64,000 bases of DNA from positions 21,751,501 to 21,815,500 of the forward strand of contig NC_084939.1 in NCBI RefSeq assembly GCF_958298935.1, given 5' to 3'. Shown one piece after another: positions 1 to 11,431 of this stretch. The translations under genes and the position numbers were made by a program. The notes below the pieces were generated by a model that was given only the letters and a program-made list of their open reading frames with translations, ran no database searches and was not told the DNA's origin. The DNA comes from Phragmites australis. Its lineage: Eukaryota > Streptophyta > Magnoliopsida > Poales > Poaceae. How positions within the stretch are numbered: the first letter of the stretch is position 1; each line of letters begins with the position of its first letter.

Positions 1-1497
1 GAACAAAAGACGCAACTTATATCTAGCTACAGCTGAGTACACACACGTATACATCTTGGAGGATCGCGCTGTCAGCGAGTGACACTCCACTCTCATCTTT
101 CACAGGCTAGACCAAGGTGAAGTACTTCGGTTGGTTGGCCTTTCATGGCCGACTTTGGACAGCGGCAAGGCGACGACGACAGGGCCTCCAAACAGATGAT
201 TCTTGCGTTTATTACTCATAACTTTCAGAAACTATTAACCATCTTCTGCTCCATTGTATTTTGCCTAGGGAGATATTGTGGCGAATCTTAGGAATTCATG
301 CACTGTCATCAGCGACTACTTTGTGTAGCTGGTGGATTGATCTGTGAAGTCGCGTTGATAGCGAGCTCGGCGAGGTTTGGACTCGCTCATCCTTATCATT
401 TGTTTGAGGATTTAGTTATCTCGTAATGACATCACATTCAACAATCGCCACATTTCTTCGGACTTCTTGGTGGCCTTCATCAGAGACGACATCCACTGGT
501 AGTGCGAAGTCGGGGCAAAAAAGTTAGGGATAACCATGCAACAGGTACACCGTGTCGACTCGACCATATAACTTTAGACATCCCTAGTTTACCTAGTTCA
601 TCTTACACGTGTAAACTTTCAGTTTGGCATGATCGACCTTTGGCCTTTTCATTGACCCATCGGGTCGTTGTATAATCTCGTACTTTATTTTCTATTTAAT
701 ATAAAAATACGTAGCTCCTATGTATTCGAGAAAAAAAGACACTCCACTCTCATTCCCGATTAAAGGTTTAGCCACACGTGATTTGTGCTCCGTATTGTAT
801 TTCATTGATGTATGAATTTGGTTCGACATTGTGTTTGTTGTAATTCTTTCGGTGACCGGATTTCAATATGATATGACAAACTTGTACTTTCCTGATTTCA
901 ATTTGAATGTTTGAATAGAAGACAAACAGTCTAAAATACCTTGTGATGTACATAATATTAATTGTAGATGTGAAGGATTCTTAGAGGAATCGTTCAAGTT
1001 CCTAACAATATGTTACAGCTGCAAATTCTAGTTCCAAGACACCCATTTCGCACCACAACATCCCAACCTATAAAAAAGAATCCGATCATACTCACAGTTC
1101 ACTTGATCAGAAAATCTACGACATACTTATGTGTACATTCATAATGGCCTTGATACCCAACGATGTACAAGTACAACCAGGGTCTATTTGGAACACCAGA
1201 ATTTCAAGTGAGTTCAATTAGCATGACGCCAAAAAAATTCCTACATTCCAAACGAGGCATATCAGTATATAATTTTCTGGAAATTAAGCTATGTGCCAAG
1301 AACAAGCGGCAATTTAACCGAATCGCCGTCAAGGTACCCATCAAAGAACAAATAGATTGTAATCCATTACATTGCATCTACATGTCTAAATATATTTACA
1401 ATCACCTATAATAGCATCCATCCATCCATTATACCATATATATCCAAACTACCTGGAAATTGCTAATTAAGGAGTCTTGAGCAATTTGCAGACTAGC
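1..1497. other. Unassigned AT-rich DNA downstream of PAD4
   Basis: No reading frame here has recognisable homology or plausible splice structure, and I see no paired terminal repeats. The segment presumably contains the PAD4 3' untranslated region just below position 1498. The rest is ordinary intergenic sequence. Confidence 0.5.
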
Positions 1498-4400
1498 TCA
1501 AAACTGAAGCAACATTGTCCTCACTTCATCCCGGAGCTTGAGCTGCTTCCACTCCTCCAGCCACAGTGTGTAGCTCGACTGCGGTGCGAGCACGTCGACG
1601 GACACCTCCCTGCTCGCCACCAGCTCGCTGGAGTAGCGCTCGAACTCTTGCAGCACCTTCAGCTTCATCGCCAGCTCCGCAGCGTCGCGGTCGCTCCGGA
1701 CGCTCTCCGTCTGCTCCCTCGCCTCCTCCACCCTCGCCCAGAAGCACGGGTCCTGCGTCAACCCGGCGTACTTGCTCCGCTTCCTGCAGCTCGCCGACGC
1801 TGCCGAGGTGGAGGACATGGTGTCGCCGCCAGCGCCGGTGCATCCCTTCTCCTGCCACCACCTGTCGAAAAGATCGTACCTCCTCTCACGTCCGTTAGGC
1901 ACGTAGCTGCCGCGCGTCCGGTGGAGGTTGTTGCGGTGGTAGTCGGCAATGTCAAGCGGCTCGACGAGTAGCTGGTAGAAGCGAGCGGCGTTGACCCACT
2001 TGGCCCGGCGGTGGAAGTCGTGGGGGAGCTGGCCCGCGTCGAGCATGGCGAGCACGCCGTCCCAAAACTGACCCAGCTTGATGCGGTTCATGTTGGCCTT
2101 GCTGAACTTCTTGAACGACCGCCGCTGCTTGAATGCGTCGTAGTACCCCGTCTCGACGTCGAACAACGCCTTGTACCACTCGATCTGCGCACGGCACGGC
2201 GTGATCCGGCCAAGGCGCGTCGCCAGGTGAGCGCAGTTCAGGCTCGGCCGCCGCACCGCCCTCTTCGACGTCTTCAGCCACTGCCGTGCCGTCGATGCCT
2301 CCGTCGCCTGCCGCCGCTGGCAATGGTATGTCAGACATGAAACTACATAGCACACGCGCTGCACATTTCGATGTGCACGCAGCATACAACGTACGTGTGC
2401 TCTCACCTTGGCGCCGATGCCGGAGGCTTCCAGAGCCAGTGAGACGCCGGCGTCGTAGTTGGACGAGGACGGCGCGTCCTCGACGCTCAGGCGTCTCTTG
2501 AGGAGCAAGTGCTGGGGCATTTTCAGCACGAGGTCGCCATAGCAGGAGTGCGCAGCCTCCGGGGAATCCTCACCGGGCGAGCACCGAGAGGCAAAGGTGG
2601 CGTAGAGCATTTGAACAGCGGCGATTGGGTTGTCCAGGCACGCCGCGCCGTTCGGAGAGCACAGAACGTACGTTCCGAATGGCCGGTACGGGCTCCCGCC
2701 AGGCGTCGCCGGAGCAGCAAGCTTCTGCTCCAATGCCACCGCGCCAACGTGCATCTGTATCAGCTGCCGGAGCGTGTCCTGGTCAGTGTCTGCCATGCGC
2801 GTGGTGGCCACGGTCACCGCGCTGGAATGGCGGAGGCCCGCTGGACATTGCTGCAGCTGCATTCCAATGATGATGTGTGCAGGGACGAGGTCCAGAGGGC
2901 AGAAGAGGAGCCTTGGGACGATGTCGTGCTGCGAGACGACATGGCAGAAGTTGCCGCTCCACCGCTCACGCAGGATGGCCCTGGACAGGGCTTCGTTGCC
3001 GAGCAATGGGCTTCCGAAGGTGATGCATAGGACCTGAGGAGCCGAGCCCCATGTCGAGCTTGATGACGAGATGCAGAGGTAGCGCAGCGCCGCGAGGGCT
3101 GCAATGGCGCCACCGAGGGAGTGACCCGTGAACACGACTGCCTTGCCCCTGATCTGATTCAGTAGCATCTGCATTGCCAACCCAATGCAATGAGTAAGTA
3201 AATAGTTTTTCAGTGGCAAGTGGCGACATGCTGCACAAATTGAACGTTTACTAGCCAACTTTCAGTGCCGCAGGTAGAAAATGAAGTATATACTAATTGA
3301 ATATATTCAAATCTTAAGCCGCATAAGCAACACACATTACTCATACATCAAAAGGACCGTGGACAGTATGAGCATCAAGATAGATTTATGAACGATAATA
3401 GGGTCAAACACGAAGGCAATAATGATACTATAAGAAGGTGTGGTCCTCTGAAAAATAACTGAAAATATCAATAAATGCTGTAGTTTCAATTCTTCAGTTA
3501 TATGAAGAATGGACTCAGGGGAACCCATCTGAACTAGTGGTAGAGATAAGGTTGTGCTCATTGAGGTCATTAATTCTTGAGCAGTGGAATTCAGGTCAGA
3601 TGTCTTAATCGCCAGTAATGTTATCACACATTTTGATGATCATCTGAAATTATCGATGAGCAGAAGATTATGTCCCATCGAAAGCAGCCTGAATTCTGAA
3701 TGACAGTAAACTATGTACTATTTGTCCTCATGTTCAGAATTCCAGATTTTATTGCTTCAACAATCAGTCATTCTCCAAATTTATTCACAGCATTTGAGTT
3801 TGAAATTTCTTCAGAGCTCTATCTGTGTATGTCATTACCAGGTACCACAGTCTCAATCATGAAATGCAATGCACTACATTTTATATGCTATATCACCATC
3901 ACCTCTTCTGTTGCCCGACCATGGGCCACCAGAAATGCCTCAAAATGTGACAGACAATAAAGGAGCAACAGCAACTTTTGGTGGTCACTGCGAACTAAGC
4001 TCATGTGTGCTGTAGTTTTTGTTTGCATTTGCAAAAAATGACAGGTGCGTAGCATCTCATGTTAGCCGCCAGATTTGACTGGGATTGTACCATGTACACA
4101 CCCTCCTCTGAAATCTGAGATAAACTTAGCAAACTCTTAAGATAAACTTAGCAAAGTCTTACACTGCCAAAGAAATCACAAAAGAGAAGAAGATAGACAC
4201 TGAGGTGGTCCATCACAATGGAGCATTTCAAGTTCAGACGCAATACACGGAACAAAAAAAAGTGTAATCTGCAAAGGAAAAAAAAAGGAGCTAAAGTAAA
4301 AGGTTTAAGTTCTTTTTAACTCCTCCTGTAAAAGAAAGTTTCTGTTATTGTTTACATCCCACGATGTTCTTAAATTAACAAAATAAATCACAAAAGAGAA

Positions 4401-5466
4401 GAAGAAAGACACTAATGGTCGATCACAAATTCACAATGAAACATTTCAAATTAAAGAAGTGTAATCTACCAAGAAACTAAAGAAGAAAGGAGATAAAGGA
4501 AAAGTCAATGGTAATAACAATGTGTACTTTGTCTTTTCAAGTTTTCCCCAAAAGTAAGATTTTGTTAGGTTCTCATCTAATAATGTTCTTAAAATGTTAA
4601 ATTATTGCCCAGAAAGTACTGAATCATTGACACTAGAATAATAAAATCTGAGTGCATCTCTCGTATGTATGAACACAAGGACACAGTAACCATATAAAGA
4701 CGGACACATCGGCATCATATTTCACAACAACTTTTCCCCAATCCGACCAGGAAGCAAAAAATATCATATCACACGCAAAATCAAAATATCAAATCACTCA
4801 ATAAGAAAACTACTCCAATTAAATAGAAAATCACCGAATTAAAATGTTGATTGACCAGATATTTCAGTGAATTAATCAATTACCTGGAAATCAGGGGAGC
4901 CGCACAATTTCAAGAAGCGCTGCAGAGCCAGCGCCTGCACGGCGACCGGCTCCCCGGCGGCCGCGTCCGGCTCGGCGGCGACCAGCGGCGCGAACAGCCG
5001 CAGCGCAGCGTCCCCGCCGAGCCCCACCGGCGCGAAGGCGTCGGCGCTGCCGCCGGCCACCGCCGCGCCCGCGTCCGCAGCCGACAGCGCGGCCTTCACC
5101 CCGGAGAACGCCACGTACACCGTGCCGCCGTCCTCGCCGTGCAAGAACCCTGGGGCGGCGGCTCCCGCAGCGGCGGTAGCGGCCACGCAGCGGTCCCAGG
5201 CGCGCGCCAGCAGCGGCGAGGAGGCCAGCAGGGCGCCGAGGACATGGCTGGTCTCGAACCTTGCAAGGGAATCTCTTTCAATTCACAAAAAAAAAAAAAA
5301 AAAAAACTCTTCTTTCTTTTGTGGTGTCGCGGCCACTGAAGCAACAAACTTTTGATGCATGGCTGATGCAGAGAGTATTTATAAGTGCTGATGTGAGAAA
5401 AGTGATGGAAAAATTGGAGTGAGGAACTTACATGGAAGCTTCTTCTTCTCCCCCGGCATCGTCCAT
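1498..5466 (-). CDS. PAD4: PAD4, lipase-like EDS1-family immune regulator (4 exons, 663 aa)
   Basis: I assembled four exons on the minus strand with GT-AG borders: 5466-5432, 5259-4884, 3168-2407 and 2316-1498. They join in frame to 663 codons plus TGA. The start is the ATG at 5466, which opens a short acidic exon ending in a GTAAGT donor. The next exon begins with the PAD4 signature FETSHVLGALLASSPLLARA. Exon 3 holds the alpha/beta-hydrolase core: GHSLGG with nucleophile Ser154, ITFGSPLLGN, and QHDIVP with Asp219. Exon 4 is the EP domain (about 392-663), with EWYK, FYQLLVEPLDIADY and SSYTLW motifs as in Arabidopsis PAD4. Between the lipase motifs there is a roughly 70-residue insertion relative to Arabidopsis. 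The residue aligning with the third triad member (YGH in Arabidopsis) is YGD here (Asp349). PAD4 pairs with EDS1 to relay TIR-NLR and basal immunity signals in cytoplasm and nucleus. EDS1 and SAG101 are weaker matches than PAD4. The identification is firm; exact splice sites are inferred. Confidence 0.93.
2317..2406 (-). other. PAD4 intron 3, 90 nt, stop-free and in frame
   Basis: The donor AAG|GTGAGA and the acceptor TTGCCAG|CGG flank exactly 90 nt with no stop in the PAD4 frame. Reading through adds 30 residues rich in Cys, Arg and Val that have no counterpart in Arabidopsis PAD4. I therefore treat it as an intron between the lipase-like and EP domains. Confidence 0.8.
4173..4602. repeat. 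Diverged tandem duplication (about 212-bp unit) in PAD4 intron 2
   Basis: Two adjacent copies, about 4173-4384 and 4385-4602, both open with AAATCACAAAAGAGAAGAAG. They share GTGTAATCT and a closing ATGTTCTTAAA block. They lie inside the 1715-bp second PAD4 intron (3169-4883). I see no terminal inverted repeats or coding content. Confidence 0.65.
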
Positions 5467-5493
5467 GGCTGCTGAGCTTCCCGGAAATGGGGT

Positions 5494-5537
5494 AGAGAGA
5501 GAGAGACTTTGAGAGAGAGAGAGAGAGAGAGAGAGAG
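5494..5537. repeat. (GA)n/(TC)n microsatellite in the PAD4 5' leader
   Basis: Runs of GA on the plus strand (TC on the coding strand) lie 28-71 bp upstream of the PAD4 ATG. CT-rich leaders are common in plant 5' UTRs and core promoters. A regulatory role here is inference. Confidence 0.75.
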
Positions 5538-5841
5538 TTTAATTTGGTGGCGTCTCCTCTTTGGGGTGGGGCAGAGCACTCTGGTCAGGGGTCAAATGGT
5601 ATGGCCGATTTTGCATCCAGGGACTCCTAAAATTGGTTGCTCCCTTTGTAGTCCTTAAAACTGAGAGAAATTTGGTCATACAATTTGGAAATGGTCTCGG
5701 TACAGAATAATACAACTCGAATATCTCCAAGTTTAGAGCATCTTCAGCAGTTTACTAATAATGCTCACCTATAAGTTCATATAGGGTGAGCTTCTATTAT
5801 AAAATGAGCTCTTTTTTACATCTATTTTAGCAACTTATCTA

Positions 5842-6095
5842 CTCCCTCTGGTTGCAAATATAGTTCGTTTTAGTCTCCTCAACTATTCTCTAAATATAAG
5901 TCATTCTCGAATTTCTATACGTTTTTTTCTCTTTTGTTCTCGTCTTACCTTTGTTTAATAAATACTACCACTCTCACAAATGAATGAGTTATCTTTTTCA
6001 ATACAGAATAAATAAAAGGCAACAAGGTCATTTGATCTACTTTCTTAATCCTTGTGCACAAATCTAAAACGACTTACATTTGCAATCGGAGGGAG
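5842..6095. mobile_element. Stowaway-type MITE nested in the PIF-like element
   Basis: A 254-bp element with CTCCCTCTGGTTGCAAATAT at the left and the inverse TTTGCAATCGGAGGGAG at the right, flanked by TA on both sides. The termini and the TA target site are diagnostic of Stowaway/Tc1-mariner MITEs in grasses. Its insertion splits the left subterminal region of the larger element. Confidence 0.88.
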
Positions 6096-6449
6096 TATAA
6101 TGCTCACCCTATCTTTCTTTTTCTTCTCTCTCTCTTACTATTGTACATATACATTCTATATTAACTTCATTTTCACATCACAATAATTCAATTTTTATGT
6201 TTCTACTGCATACAATTCAACAACATTTCAAATCCATAATTTTTAAAATTCAAATTCAAATTCAAACATAAGTTGCGCAAGCAATGGACCAAATTTCATC
6301 CAAATAGTTTATCCAAAAGCACAAAGTTCATCCAACTTGCTCAAACAAAGAGCATCACACACTCTCATTGCCGCCCAAGTTCCTGACAACATACCTGCCC
6401 ATTCTTGTAGTCAAGATATGCACATGCATTGCACTCACATATGATCTTT

Positions 6450-6600
6450 GATGATATCCATGAACATGATCTTATGTTCTTGCTCCATCTTCTTGTTTAG
6501 GACCTCCTCGTTTATGACTCAACTTTTCATCCTCAATGCCCACCTTGCGCTCCTCTTAGGCAAATGCATTCAACAATCATATGGAATTGTAATTCAATTG
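6450..6600 (-). pseudogene. Degenerate charged coiled-coil fragment, NAM-associated/PIF ORF1-like
   Basis: The minus strand reads ERKVGIEDEKLSHK and then, after a frame change, EEVLNKKMEQEHKIMFMD. This charged pattern ending in IMFMD resembles the C-terminal domain of NAM-associated/PIF ORF1-type proteins common in plant Harbinger elements. It is short and frameshifted and has no start. The assignment rests on pattern alone. Confidence 0.4.
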
Positions 6601-7742
6601 CAATTCATCAATATATTTGAAAGGAAAAAAAAATGCATTTTTGTCGGCATTGTGACGAACACCTCCGGTGTGTCTATCATTGACAAGTCAAAGCGGCGGG
6701 AGGGGGAGCAGCGGCTGGCGTCAAGGTGCACAGGGGCGTCAGGGTGCATAGGGGCGACAGAGTGCCTAGGAGAGCGGCCAGAGTAGCTGCAAGGAGTCGC
6801 TTCGACCCGATCAGCACCTTCCCACCTTGCAACTTCCGCCCGAGCGCGGGTTGCGAGGGGTCACACGGCGGCTGGCCATGAGGCACAGCGGAGGCGACGA
6901 CGTCGATTCCCTGGGCAGCGGGAACCTCCTGCACCTGTTGCGCGACAGCATCGTCCTCTATGACAGCGGTGACAGGGTGCCACCCTTGGCGATGTTGGAG
7001 CAATGCGGAGCTCCTGGGAAGTGTCGTCGGGGCACACGCGGAGCTACCGGTAGGGTCCATTGTGGGGTATATGGCAACAACGGGCGACGGCTGGAGGCGA
7101 GGAGGGCGGCGCGGTTCCCTCTGCATGGGAACGGGGAAATGTTAGCGCGCCAAAACACGTGGAGGATAGAATGAGCTTGGTGTTCACCCTATATGAAGGG
7201 TGAGCTTGAGGATTATAAAAAATTTAAGTATTGGTATCCACATAGAGGGATTCTTGGAGCAACAAAAACTCATATTTTAATAGTTTTTAAGTATTAGTAT
7301 CTATATAGGTAAGTTGCTAGAGATGCTTTTAGGTTTCTACACCGATAAGATATTTGTTTATTTTTGGCCAGGTTGGTGAAAAACCCAATTTATTTCATAT
7401 CAAGTTTTAACTTGTTGCCTAGATCTAGGCCAAGGAAAAAAAAGGAATGTACTATTGGGCCTCAGGATATTTTTACATTAAGAAATAATTAAATAAATGT
7501 GTGGGGCTAGGCTTGGACCGGTGAAATATTTTTAGACGTTTCACTTTTTAGGCAAAGCACGACCGGCCTTCCAAGAAATCGAACTGAGCCGAATCCCTTC
7601 AGTTAGGCTAGCTTTTCTTGGATATGTTAGTGATTGGGCTATATTGCTATACCAAAATATTAATTTATAGTTATATTTTAAAATTTTGAACTCGTGAAAT
7701 TTGTCAAAATCATATGAATTACACCATCCTTTTGTCACATGA

Positions 7743-8244
7743 GGGCATGTTTGGTTTTGAGCCAATGCTAACCCTACCAAAAAAATTGGTAATGCCAATG
7801 CATTTGGCTGTTGTTTGGTTAGACACCAAAAATTAGCTAGCCAAACCATATTGTTGACAAGGGCGAAATTGAGGGCGCCAAAAACGCCCGCCAAAAAATT
7901 TGCCTCCAACAGGAGAGTCTTGGATGAGGTGGCAGCACCTGATTGGTTGTATTAACTTTTGAGCTTATTAGTTATGCTCCCTTCAAATGAATTTTTCTCC
8001 TAAACCGTGTATCAGATTTATAATCCGTTTGATGTATTACATATCTTGCAATTAAATTTTTAAATCAAGATCCATATTGAAATATTTAGACGCTAAAAAG
8101 GTAGAATTGAGGAACTTTTGGCAGTATTGATATGGTTATAATCCAAACACCGCCATGTTACCAAAATTTTAAATTTTAGCCGTGCCCTCTATTGGTTATG
8201 ACCAAATTTTGGTAGGGTTGATGGGGCACAAACTAAACATGCCC
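7743..8244. mobile_element. Tourist-like MITE (about 502 bp)
   Basis: The left end GGGCATGTTTGGTTTTGAGC and the right end, read inward as GGGCATGTTTAGTTTGTGCC, form near-perfect inverted repeats. GGG-N-TGTTTGG termini are typical of Tourist/PIF-type MITEs. I could not find a clean target duplication. A short stop-free minus-strand frame inside (7541-7909) has no recognisable domain. Confidence 0.65.
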
Positions 8245-8660
8245 ATACAATTCCTATGAAATTCAATTCCGCGGCGTCAACTTCTCTTGCAATTTTCACT
8301 GTGAGCTTTGAGGGGATCTCCAATCAAAGTTCAGATTCTTTTCAAACAACACAATATATATGTTAACGCATGCCCCTAACACAAATTACAATATTTTGAA
8401 CTGTAATACAATTATAGGTGGTCCTCCTAAGGTCAAAAAAGTTACTTTTTTGTTAGAAATAAAAAAGTTACTTATTCCAAACAAATGAAACATCTCAACA
8501 AATGGCAATGGACTACAAATGGTCAGTACACGGCAAGTAGCACATATAAGATCTAATTCCATGGGACAACAATGAAACACCACATGACAGCAGTCTGAAA
8601 AGCGAAAACACAATCAAAATGTAAAACATTTGTATGGCTCCTACTACAACAAAAGATGGG

Positions 8661-8811
8661 CAAATTGCATCCATACCATCACTTTGAAGTCCATTTTCAT
8701 CCATACCATCACCCGTGTCTATGACAAACGGACCCGGGCCCATATGTTAGTGACACGGGGTGGTGGTATGGATGAAAATGGGCTTCAAAGTGATGGTATA
8801 GATGCAATTTT
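8661..8811. mobile_element. Foldback-type element (59-60 bp arms)
   Basis: The arm at 8661-8719 (CAAATTGCATCCATACCATC...) is nearly the exact reverse complement of 8752-8811. A loop of about 32 bp, GC-rich, separates them. Inverted symmetry decays outward into flanks sharing ACAAAAGAT. It is most likely a foldback or long-terminal-repeat MITE; the superfamily cannot be set from the ends. Confidence 0.7.
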
Positions 8812-8855
8812 CGGACAAAAGATCTTAACAGTAGACAACCTAGCAAAAAGAGGAT

Positions 8856-9312
8856 AACCTTATGACCAAACATGCAAATTTTGTGATTAAGAACCAGAAA
8901 CCCCCACACATCTGTGCAAGGATTGTATCTTCACACGTGAGGTTTGGTGTCATCTATTCGCTTAGCTGCATCTAAACAACTTAGCAACTTTTGAACTTTT
9001 TCACACTCCTCGTGGATGGTGGCGCGTGACAATAAAGAAGATTGATAAACAATTTCGGGCAAGTACAACGGTTTTGACTCCTATTTTAGTGAACATACAG
9101 AACGAGAGGAACACGAGGATCTTTTGAGTCACTAACCTAACATCTCTTAAGCTAGAGCGCAAGGCAATAGTACCTGGTTTTGCCTTTTTCCCTTTCCGTG
9201 GGTGCATGGCTCTATAGCTGTGTCATGAACCTTTTCTTTTTTAGTTTTTTATACCTCTTTTTATTCATAGTCTAATAAATTAGACAGATCTCGTGCGGCC
9301 CGTTCTTAAAAA
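8856..9312 (+). pseudogene. LINE (L1-type) 3' fragment with zf-RVT-like domain
   Basis: The plus-strand frame reads CKFCD, a stop, then EPETPTHLCKDCIFTREVW, with in-frame stops further on. This C-x2-C...H...C pattern followed by a VW motif is the zinc-binding domain at the C-terminus of plant L1-type reverse transcriptase proteins. The fragment is 5'-truncated, multiply disrupted, and ends near an A-rich stretch at 9306-9316. Confidence 0.7.
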
Positions 9313-9316
9313 AATA

Positions 9317-10985
9317 GGACAACGAGGTGTCAATTGGGTTGTAAGTTGCATGTGTACATTATTTTTTAGGCAACAAGAACTTTCAGATGTAAAAACCTTT
9401 GACTTTTTGGTGCCTTTGTGTAAACTCTCAAGTTGTGAAGGCATATTTTATAGATGAAAAAAAAATGTTATTCCTTTTTAAATGTGTGGTCAAAATCACT
9501 ATTTCAGTATGCACTGCACCTCTATTATAAATTTTTGTTTTAATCAACGACAAGGACTGCATTCTGGTAGGTCAATGTACATCGTCAACCGGTTTGGGCT
9601 CACGTAGGCATGGCGCAGCGTGTGAACGCATGCTCAAAACAGATACTGTGCATGCCCCTCCCAGCCAAAATAAAAAAATGTCGTTTTTGATATCGTGATA
9701 TTTAGGTTGTCGAAATCTACGCAATAGGAGTAGACACATGAGGAACAACTTGAGTATATTTTTCCTGAAAATACTTTTTATAAAGCCGTAGGTTGTTGAT
9801 ATCTACAGCAACTCTTTATTTTGAATTGACGTTTTTCAACAGTGATTTTGGTCTAATATGCGCTCTTTTGAAATGACGTGCTGCCGACTTATGTGTTAGA
9901 GAGGTGTGGCGTGGTAGCAGAGCTCTACCAACCGAGTTGTGAGGAGGTAATTGTTGGTTGGTTTTGTCTATAATCTGGTTATACCTTATGGTGTGAACAT
10001 CGTTCTATTCGAGTCGAGGTCGTATTATCATCTCGAGGTTACCTGCCGATTTTATCTTTAATACCGTACAGTTATGAAATTTTTGGATTTAGTTTCCCTT
10101 ATAAATTAGAAGTCAACTCTCTTCTTCTATGAAAATATCAATAATGCTCTTGGGCATCCTTTCAAAAAATTGTGATTGTCAAAACTGAATCTTAGAGTCT
10201 GCATTGGTATCCAAAACATCATCTTGTAGAAGGAGAGAGTTCATATTTAAGTTTCTCTGGATCGTCACTAAAAAGCTTCTTAAAATTAATTTTTATATAC
10301 ATTTTAAATACCTATATATGTTGGGTTAAGATTGCTCAACTAATGGAATAACTGGTAAAATATTAATACCAGTTTAACCAGGTGTTCCAGTTTTGGTTAC
10401 ATCCTCGTCCTTACATGTTTCTTGTGCTGATGTCGAATCACATCAGCAATAGAAATTAGACTTATTTAAGCAATAAATTTTATAAGTGCTCCTTGAGAAA
10501 TCACATCATCGTTTGCTTCTAAGAAATTTATGTGCTTCAAACAAGTCCACTGCCCACTTATCATAGGAAAAACACCCATGTCCTACCATTTTGGTGAATG
10601 TACGCAGAACAATAGCTTCAGCTACCAAAAAAGCAGTGCCAGTATATTTTTTCTTTTATTTCAAACCAGTTTCGTTTTATTGAGTGAATAGTCCTACCTT
10701 CTACAATATTAAACTTTGATGTGCCAGTGGGCTAGTGGAGTAATAAGGACATTAGCTGACAGTTACTGTATTGAATCCTATGTAATCTGTGGACCAACTA
10801 GCATTTCCTGTTTTTTTCCCTCATCTTTTCTGATTACATTTTCATTTGTCTTTTGAGGTGGACATGAAAAAGGTTTCCCACTTTCCATCCTGTATAGCAT
10901 GTTGGTGAAATTTCATATATGGAGTTTGATATGTTAAAAAATATATTTTATCTAACCCTGCATATGGTTAAATTAATTGAGAACA
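9317..10985. other. Unassigned intergenic DNA
   Basis: AT-rich sequence with no recognisable coding homology, terminal repeats or RNA gene. A 45-codon stop-free minus-strand stretch near 10480-10620 matched nothing I know. Confidence 0.5.
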
Positions 10986-11066
10986 CATCAGGCCTTGGTT
11001 TCTTTTGTTTTGCAACTTCTTTACTGTGATTTTATTCCGATACGAGAAGTATCTCCAAAAGAATTA

Positions 11067-11331
11067 CTCCCTCCGTTTCACAATATTTGTTCATAGCCTC
11101 GGGAGTATCTGTTTCAAATTATTTATCTATTGTGGTAACCAAGGATATTTTATAGTTTATTTTCTTGCTATGCTCTTAAGTGCATGCATGTATTTACTCC
11201 AACGCTGGTAAGTTACTTGCTTACATTGATTAAGGGTACTATGGTCATCTTACTGTATTTTTCACTCAATTTCAGTATTCTTAATTTATACGTAATGGTG
11301 GATATAGATAAATATTGCGAAACGAAGAGAG
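11067..11331. mobile_element. Stowaway-type MITE (265 bp)
   Basis: Left terminus CTCCCTCCGTTTCACAATAT and right terminus ATATTGCGAAACGAAGAGAG are inverted repeats, each bordered by TA (11065-11066 and 11332-11333). Length, termini and target site fit Stowaway. It sits between two short similar direct repeats. Confidence 0.88.
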
Positions 11332-11431
11332 TATGTCACACTATAAACCTTTGTTTTTTTGCAGCTTCTTTACTGTGATTCATTTTTTTTGATAAGAGAC
11401 GTATCTTCTTTTTTGCAAAAAGAAAACTTTT

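Larger units (their letters stand above)
5736..7328. mobile_element. PIF/Harbinger-like DNA transposon with TTA target duplication
   Basis: The ends are imperfect inverted repeats (GAGCATCTTCAGCAG at the left; AAGCATCTCTAGCAAC reading inward from the right). Both are flanked by TTA (5733-5735 and 7329-7331), the usual PIF/Harbinger target duplication. Subterminal blocks also mirror each other: a CTCACC...GGGTGAGC hairpin lies near 5763-5790 and again near 7185-7205. The interior has a nested Stowaway MITE, a degenerate coiled-coil reading frame and a GC-rich block at about 6690-7150 unlike the surrounding DNA. I see no intact transposase, so it is non-autonomous or decayed. Confidence 0.65.

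Noticed and set aside
1477..1971. Long plus-strand frames opposite PAD4 exons
   Set aside because: GC-rich exon sequence leaves antisense frames open. The PAD4 frame on the minus strand has clear homology and these do not.
9900..9950. tRNA-like short stem sequence (AGAGCTCTACCAACCGAG)
   Set aside because: Only one arm resembles tRNA. I could not build an acceptor stem, D arm and T arm around it.
10480..10620. Possible minus-strand exon (45 stop-free codons)
   Set aside because: No homology I recognise, no matching neighbouring exon, and the length is within chance expectation.
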